A stretch of DNA of 39,099 nt from Microcystis aeruginosa W13-11. Its GTDB lineage: Bacteria > Cyanobacteriota > Cyanobacteriia > Cyanobacteriales > Microcystaceae. The notes beneath the pieces are model-generated. The model was not told where the DNA came from and made no database searches. It saw only the letters and a list, made by a program, of their open reading frames with translations. Each line of letters starts with the position of its first letter. Within the stretch, counting starts at the first letter, position 1. Of this stretch, positions 35,242-39,099 are shown piece by piece. The position numbers and the translations under genes are program-made. The stretch is from positions 1 through 39,099 of the forward strand of contig JAADBR010000023.1 of assembly GCA_009995705.1 (NCBI GenBank). The letters are read 5' to 3'.

Positions 35242-35368
35242 CTAGGTTTAATTCCTCATCTTTTCTATATAGTCTTTCTGCTTCAGTCATGGACACAAGG
35301 TCATTTAAAACTTGTTCTCTTTCCTGATATCTTTTATCTTTATATATCAGCAAATCTTCTCTTTTTAA
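35225..35368 (-). pseudogene. Antitoxin-like remnant upstream of the PIN fragment
   Basis: A 47-codon open frame without a good start reads KREDLLIYKDKRYQEREQVL, then MTEAERLYRKDEELNLDDSRG, and ends 17 bases inside the PIN fragment. The charged helical tail and the overlap are typical of the antitoxin gene in VapBC-like operons. The 5' part with the DNA-binding domain is missing. From here to 35996 I see no further intact gene. A short frame on the plus strand near 35430-35520 (YIIYITPKEKWHYMDTLRK) may be another fragment of unknown origin. Confidence 0.4.
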
Positions 35369-35996
35369 ATATTACAAATTATGCCAATTTTCTAAACTAG
35401 GGGCAGAGATGGCTAGTTAAAAAAGTCACTCATGCCCAGTACATTATCTATATCACACCTAAAGAAAAATGGCATTACATGGATACATTAAGAAAAGTTA
35501 ATGGGTGCATCCATTGATGGATAAGGGTTTTCGGCTATTGTAGTAGATATGTACGGGGGAAGTTGAGATATAGTAACAAATAAGTTAGGATCATGGGCTA
35601 CGAGAATCCAAGAATATCAGCGCGTCGATGGAGCGAGTCTCTGTAAAAGCTAGTTCGAGAGTTTGAATGCTCAGGGCGCTGCCAAAGCAGCAATGCCTAC
35701 CTCTAGTTTAGAATGGGTTTGTAGGGGGAACGAAAAATACTCAAGAATCTGATTGAAATTGGTGGTGCTAAACAAGTAGTGATAAATCCAAAGAGGAATT
35801 ATAGTGATGGATAAGATACTATATCTCCCCGATCCGTAGGCAATTTTGGACAATTAGGCATGGCGGAGAGACACTTGATTTTTAGCGACTATTCTATCAT
35901 CATTACTTCTTGAGGACTACCGTAAAAAGCAAAAAGCGGCCAGGTTTGCCTTTTGCTCCCTCTTATCTATTCCTCTCAATAATTTCGACTCAAATC

Positions 35997-37445
35997 ATGA
36001 AAAAACGCTTACAATGGCTAGGTTTAATCCTGATCACCCTGATAGGTGTCCTAGCTTTTCGTTCCCCGGCAATTGCCCAAACCCCGCGACATTTTACCGA
36101 TTTAACTTTTCCTCCCCTTCCTGAAGTCACAGTTCCCCAATACGAGCGCTATCAACTAGATAATGGGATGGTGGTTTATTTAGTGGAGGATCGGAGCTTA
36201 CCTTTAGTAAGTGGTACGGCGATGATTCGGACGGGAGGAAGATTAGAATCCGGGGAAAAAGTCGGATTAGCCGATATTACTGGAACCGTACTGCGTAGTG
36301 GTGGTACGGAAAAACATCCTTCTAATGTCTTAAATCAGTTATTAGAACAAAGAGCATCCCTAGTAGAAACCTCGATCGATCTTAACAATGGAACTGCTAG
36401 TTTTAGCACTCTTAGTGAAGATTTAGAAACAGTTTTTAATCTCTTTGCTGAGGTTTTGCGTTCCCCAGCTTTTGAAAATCAGAGGGTAGAATTAGCCAAA
36501 GTTCAGGAAAAAGGAGCAATTGCTCGACGTAATGATGATCCCAGTGATATTGCTAGTCGGGAGTTTAAAAAGCTAGTCTATGGTGATAATAGCCCCTACG
36601 CTCGTACTGTAGAATATAGCACTTTAGCTAATATTAACCGTCAGGATTTAATCGATTTTTATCGTACCTATGTCCGTCCTGACCAAATAATTTTAGGAAT
36701 TGTCGGTGATTTTGATTCTCAGTCGATGAAAGCATTAATCAATAAGACTTTTAGCGATTGGAAAAATCCCGCCACTGCCACTAAAATTGTCACCCCTTCG
36801 GCAACCCAAAAAAATCTTCAAGGTGTCTTTGTTGTCAATCAACCTCAATTAAACCAGAGTACAGTTTTATTAGGTCATCTTGGGGGTCGGTTAGATAGTC
36901 CCGACTATCCCACTTTAACGGTATTAAATGAAATTTTAAGCGGTTTTGGTGGTCGTTTATTTAATGAAGTGCGCTCCCGTCAAGGATTAGCTTATTCTGT
37001 CTATGGTGTCTGGAATAGTCGTTATGATTATCCCGGTTTATTTATTGCCGGAGGTCAAACTCGCACCGATGCTACCGTGCCTTTTATTAAGGCAATTTTA
37101 GGCGAAATCGAGCGCCTTCGCAATCAACCCGTTACTGCCAAAGAATTAGAAGATGCTAAAAATGCTATTCTCAATTCTTTTGTTTTTAAGTTTGAGAAAC
37201 CTGGTCAAAATTTATCGCGATTGATGACCTATGAATACTATGGTTATCCCCAAGATTTTATCTTCCGTTATCAACAAGCGGTAAAAGGGGTGACAATTGC
37301 CGATATTCAACGAGTGGCCCAACAATATCTACAACCGAATCAAATTGTGACTCTTGTGGTGGGTAATGAACAGGAAATTCAACCTCCTCTATCCAGTTTG
37401 GGAACTACGGTTAAAACTGTTGATGTCACCATCACACAAATATAA
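35997..37445 (+). CDS. M16-family peptidase homologue lacking the zinc-binding motif
   Basis: From ATG 35997 (MKKRLQWLGLIL) the protein has 482 residues, with a signal peptide or anchor ending near AIAQ at residue 28. Two M16 halves follow. YQLDNGMVVYLVEDRSLPLVSG matches the start of the insulinase fold, and SRQGLAYSVYGVW is the conserved C-domain signature. Where active members have HxxEH this one has GLADITGTVL (residues 90-99), without histidine or glutamate. It is therefore the non-catalytic partner type (as in bacterial M16B pairs and mitochondrial processing peptidase alpha). A catalytic partner would be expected nearby but is not within the window. The ATG at 35997 fits the signal peptide; the frame is open from 35910. 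Confidence 0.85.
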   Translation: MKKRLQWLGLILITLIGVLAFRSPAIAQTPRHFTDLTFPPLPEVTVPQYERYQLDNGMVVYLVEDRSLPLVSGTAMIRTGGRLESGEKVGLADITGTVLRSGGTEKHPSNVLNQLLEQRASLVETSIDLNNGTASFSTLSEDLETVFNLFAEVLRSPAFENQRVELAKVQEKGAIARRNDDPSDIASREFKKLVYGDNSPYARTVEYSTLANINRQDLIDFYRTYVRPDQIILGIVGDFDSQSMKALINKTFSDWKNPATATKIVTPSATQKNLQGVFVVNQPQLNQSTVLLGHLGGRLDSPDYPTLTVLNEILSGFGGRLFNEVRSRQGLAYSVYGVWNSRYDYPGLFIAGGQTRTDATVPFIKAILGEIERLRNQPVTAKELEDAKNAILNSFVFKFEKPGQNLSRLMTYEYYGYPQDFIFRYQQAVKGVTIADIQRVAQQYLQPNQIVTLVVGNEQEIQPPLSSLGTTVKTVDVTITQI

Positions 37446-37463
37446 ATAAATGTAGAGATGTCG

Positions 37464-37489
37464 GGTGTGTTACATGACGCTAACACACC
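37464..37489 (+). terminator. Hairpin after the M16 gene
   Basis: GGTGTGTTA (37464-37472) and TAACACACC (37481-37489) are perfect arms around CATGACGC, 18 bases after the stop. There is no T-run, so it is either a factor-assisted terminator or a dispersed repeat. Confidence 0.5.
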
Positions 37490-37581
37490 TGAGAAAAATT
37501 TCCTTTTAGATGTTGACAAATTGCCTATCATAAAAGCATAGTCTTCATCAATTCCCCAGAGACTTTTAGGGTTAGTATGTA

Positions 37582-38838
37582 ATGCTCATCGAATTTAGTG
37601 TCGGTAATTATCGGTCTTTTAAGGATGTAGTTACTCTCAGTATGGTGGCTGCAGATGAAGCAGCAGATAATGATGAGCTTGATAAAAATAATGTTTTTAA
37701 GGTTAATCAGAATTTTAGTTTACTAAAAAGTGCTGCTATTTATGGAGCAAATGCTAGTGGTAAGAGTAATTTGATTCTGTCCTTATATTTTATGCAAAGT
37801 TTTGTCATTAATTCCTCGAAATTACAAATTACAGATAAGATAGATTTAGAAAAATTTCGATTAAGTTCTGAAACCGAAGATAAACCTTCTTTTTTTAAGA
37901 TAGTTTTTTATCTAGATAATAAGACCTATGAATATAGCTTTGAAGTCACTCAAGAGCGAGTAATTTCTGAGGGGTTATCTTGCACGCCCAAAACTCGTAA
38001 AACTAATATATTTAGTCGTGAAAAAGATAAAATTAAATATAGTAAAAGTCTGATGAAGGGCAAAGATGTCAAAGATTTAACTAAAAAAAATACCTTATTT
38101 CTATCGATTGCCGCTCAGTTCAATGAGCCGTTGGCAGGTAAGATTTTACTCTGGGTTAGTAGGTTAAAGATTATATCGGGTTCGCAACTTGAAAATTTAA
38201 GACAGCTATCTATTGACTATCTTTCTAGAGAGCAAAATCTTAAAAATGAAATCGTCTCCTTAATTAAAAAATTAGATTTGAGTATCAAGGATATGAGTAT
38301 AGAAGTGGGACGGAAACCCCTAGATAATTTTCATAAGGATATTCCAGATACAGTTTACAACTCCATTGAAACCTATCATGAAAAGTATGATTTAGAGGGA
38401 AAGGTAATCGGTTTAGAAAGCTTTCAACTGAATAAACATGAGTCGCGTGGCACTCAGAAATTATTTGCTTTATTAGCACCTATTTGATCGGTTTTAAAAG
38501 CAAGTGAGGTATTAATAATTGATGAACTGGATTCCCTACTGCATCCCTTAATGGCAATAGCAATTATTGGATTATTTAACTCTCAACAAACAAACCCTAA
38601 AAATGCTCAACTTATTTTTGCTACTCATGATGTTAATTTACTTAGTAATCAACCGTTTAGAAGAGATCAAATCTGGTTTACCGAAAAAAATCGCCAAGAA
38701 GCAACGGATTTATATTCTCTAGTCGAATTTGATATTGATAATAATGCTTCCTTTGAACAAGATTATATTCAAGGTCGCTATGGTGCCATACCTTTTATTG
38801 GTGATTTAAGCAAAGTTATCGGTGATTATTATGGCTAA
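37582..38838 (+). pseudogene. RloA-like AAA ATPase interrupted by one TGA
   Basis: The N-terminal part is MLIEFSVGNYRSFKDVVTLSM with Walker A AAIYGANASGKSNLILSL at about residues 52-69. A long helical and beta insert follows, then SRGTQKLFALLAPI and TGA at 38485-38487. The same frame continues SVLKASEVLIIDELDSLLHPLM, which is Walker B, and FATHDVNLLSNQPFRRDQIWF to DYYG at 38838. A single-codon change explains the stop; the frame is otherwise intact. ATPases of this AAA_15/21 group are encoded next to RloB and are associated with phage defence. Unless the stop is read through, the split protein lacks Walker B in its first half. Confidence 0.75.
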
Positions 38839-38995
38839 AAAAGATGGTAATTATAGTTATTTAAAACGTTAAGCTAACAAGAGACAGCCAAGGGAAACAT
38901 TTTTGATTGTTTGTGCAGGAGAAAAAACTGAATACTATTACTTTATTTGTTTGAGGGAAGATTTAAAATCTAATAACATTAAAATAAAAGTGTAA
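38831..38995 (+). pseudogene. RloB-like gene, broken
   Basis: The ATG at 38831 overlaps the ATPase stop by eight bases, the coupling typical of RloA-RloB pairs. The frame reads MAKKDGNYSYLKR, TAA (38870-38872), then ANKRQPRETFLIVCAGEKTEYYYF, which is the RloB N-terminal signature (RxTFLIVCEGEKTE-like). It ends at TAA 38993 after IKIKV. Sequence from about 38996 to 39099 no longer resembles RloB, so the gene was probably also cut by an insertion or recombination. Confidence 0.65.
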
Positions 38996-39099
38996 ATATT
39001 CAGGTCTAGGGGTTGACAAAGAGAGAAAAATCAGCAGTAGGGATAAGAGAGACAACCGTATTCAAGGGGTGATGGACACAGGCCAAAGCCTGGCGGAAG

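Noticed and set aside
35380..35880. Possible coding or structured RNA region
   Set aside because: Only short, broken frames are visible, without recognisable motifs. I see no tRNA or rRNA there.
37582..38838. Selenocysteine or programmed read-through at the TGA in the ATPase
   Set aside because: No selenocysteine insertion structure is evident, the family has no selenocysteine here, and the neighbouring RloB-like gene is also broken, so ordinary decay is simpler.

Overview
This window looks like a chromosomal segment of a unicellular bloom-forming cyanobacterium, most probably Microcystis. The evidence is thylakoid and phycobilisome genes, an SLH-type porin, repeated GCGATCGC (HIP1) octamers, a CyRepA1 replication protein, and intergenic space full of DUF29 genes, toxin-antitoxin remnants and MITEs. 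The species call is inference; the cyanobacterial origin is well supported.

Layout. 1-4500 is accessory: a PIN-toxin remnant, an SLH porin, a PEP-CTERM protein whose start is cut off by a nine-G tract, and a HigB/HigA-type module between two ~93 bp direct repeats. 4500-15100 is mostly housekeeping: a thioredoxin-fold thylakoid-type protein, a membrane J-protein, DUF3143, ArsS, an LCP protein, a GNAT enzyme, an AmpG-like transporter, a GAF-PP2C phosphatase, a nitroreductase and an MscS channel with a cyclic-nucleotide-binding domain. A 132 bp MITE with an 8 bp target duplication lies at 12734-12865.

15240-22000 holds a large CyRepA1 replication gene head-to-head with nrdA. The 452 bp between them carries NrdR-box-like sequences on both sides. 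nrdA contains a 349-residue LAGLIDADG intein placed immediately before the catalytic thiyl-radical cysteine. A tandem array of four DUF29 genes plus a fifth broken copy follows. Next come glnA with a canonical NtcA promoter, a MITE with a near-loopless hairpin, a TPP riboswitch and thiC, then a CpcS-type lyase, nadK and a P-type proton ATPase.

32643-34610 is nrdB, split into two exons by a 900 nt insertion. I interpret the insertion as a group I intron: P, Q, R and S core motifs are visible, there is a P1 pairing and a terminal G, and removing it restores a 355-codon frame with all six metal ligands. The intron carries a GIY-YIG homing endonuclease with two in-frame stops. Both subunits of one ribonucleotide reductase are therefore interrupted by different kinds of selfish element, each close to the chemistry of the enzyme, and dNTP supply depends on protein splicing plus RNA splicing. 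This is the most striking result.

34660-35400 is a graveyard of a rearranged DUF29 gene and a truncated PIN toxin-antitoxin pair. 35997-37445 is an M16 peptidase homologue without its zinc motif. The window ends in a decayed RloA/RloB-like ATPase pair with nonsense codons in both genes.

No rRNA, tRNA or CRISPR array was seen. All calls come from reading the sequence; no database search was run.
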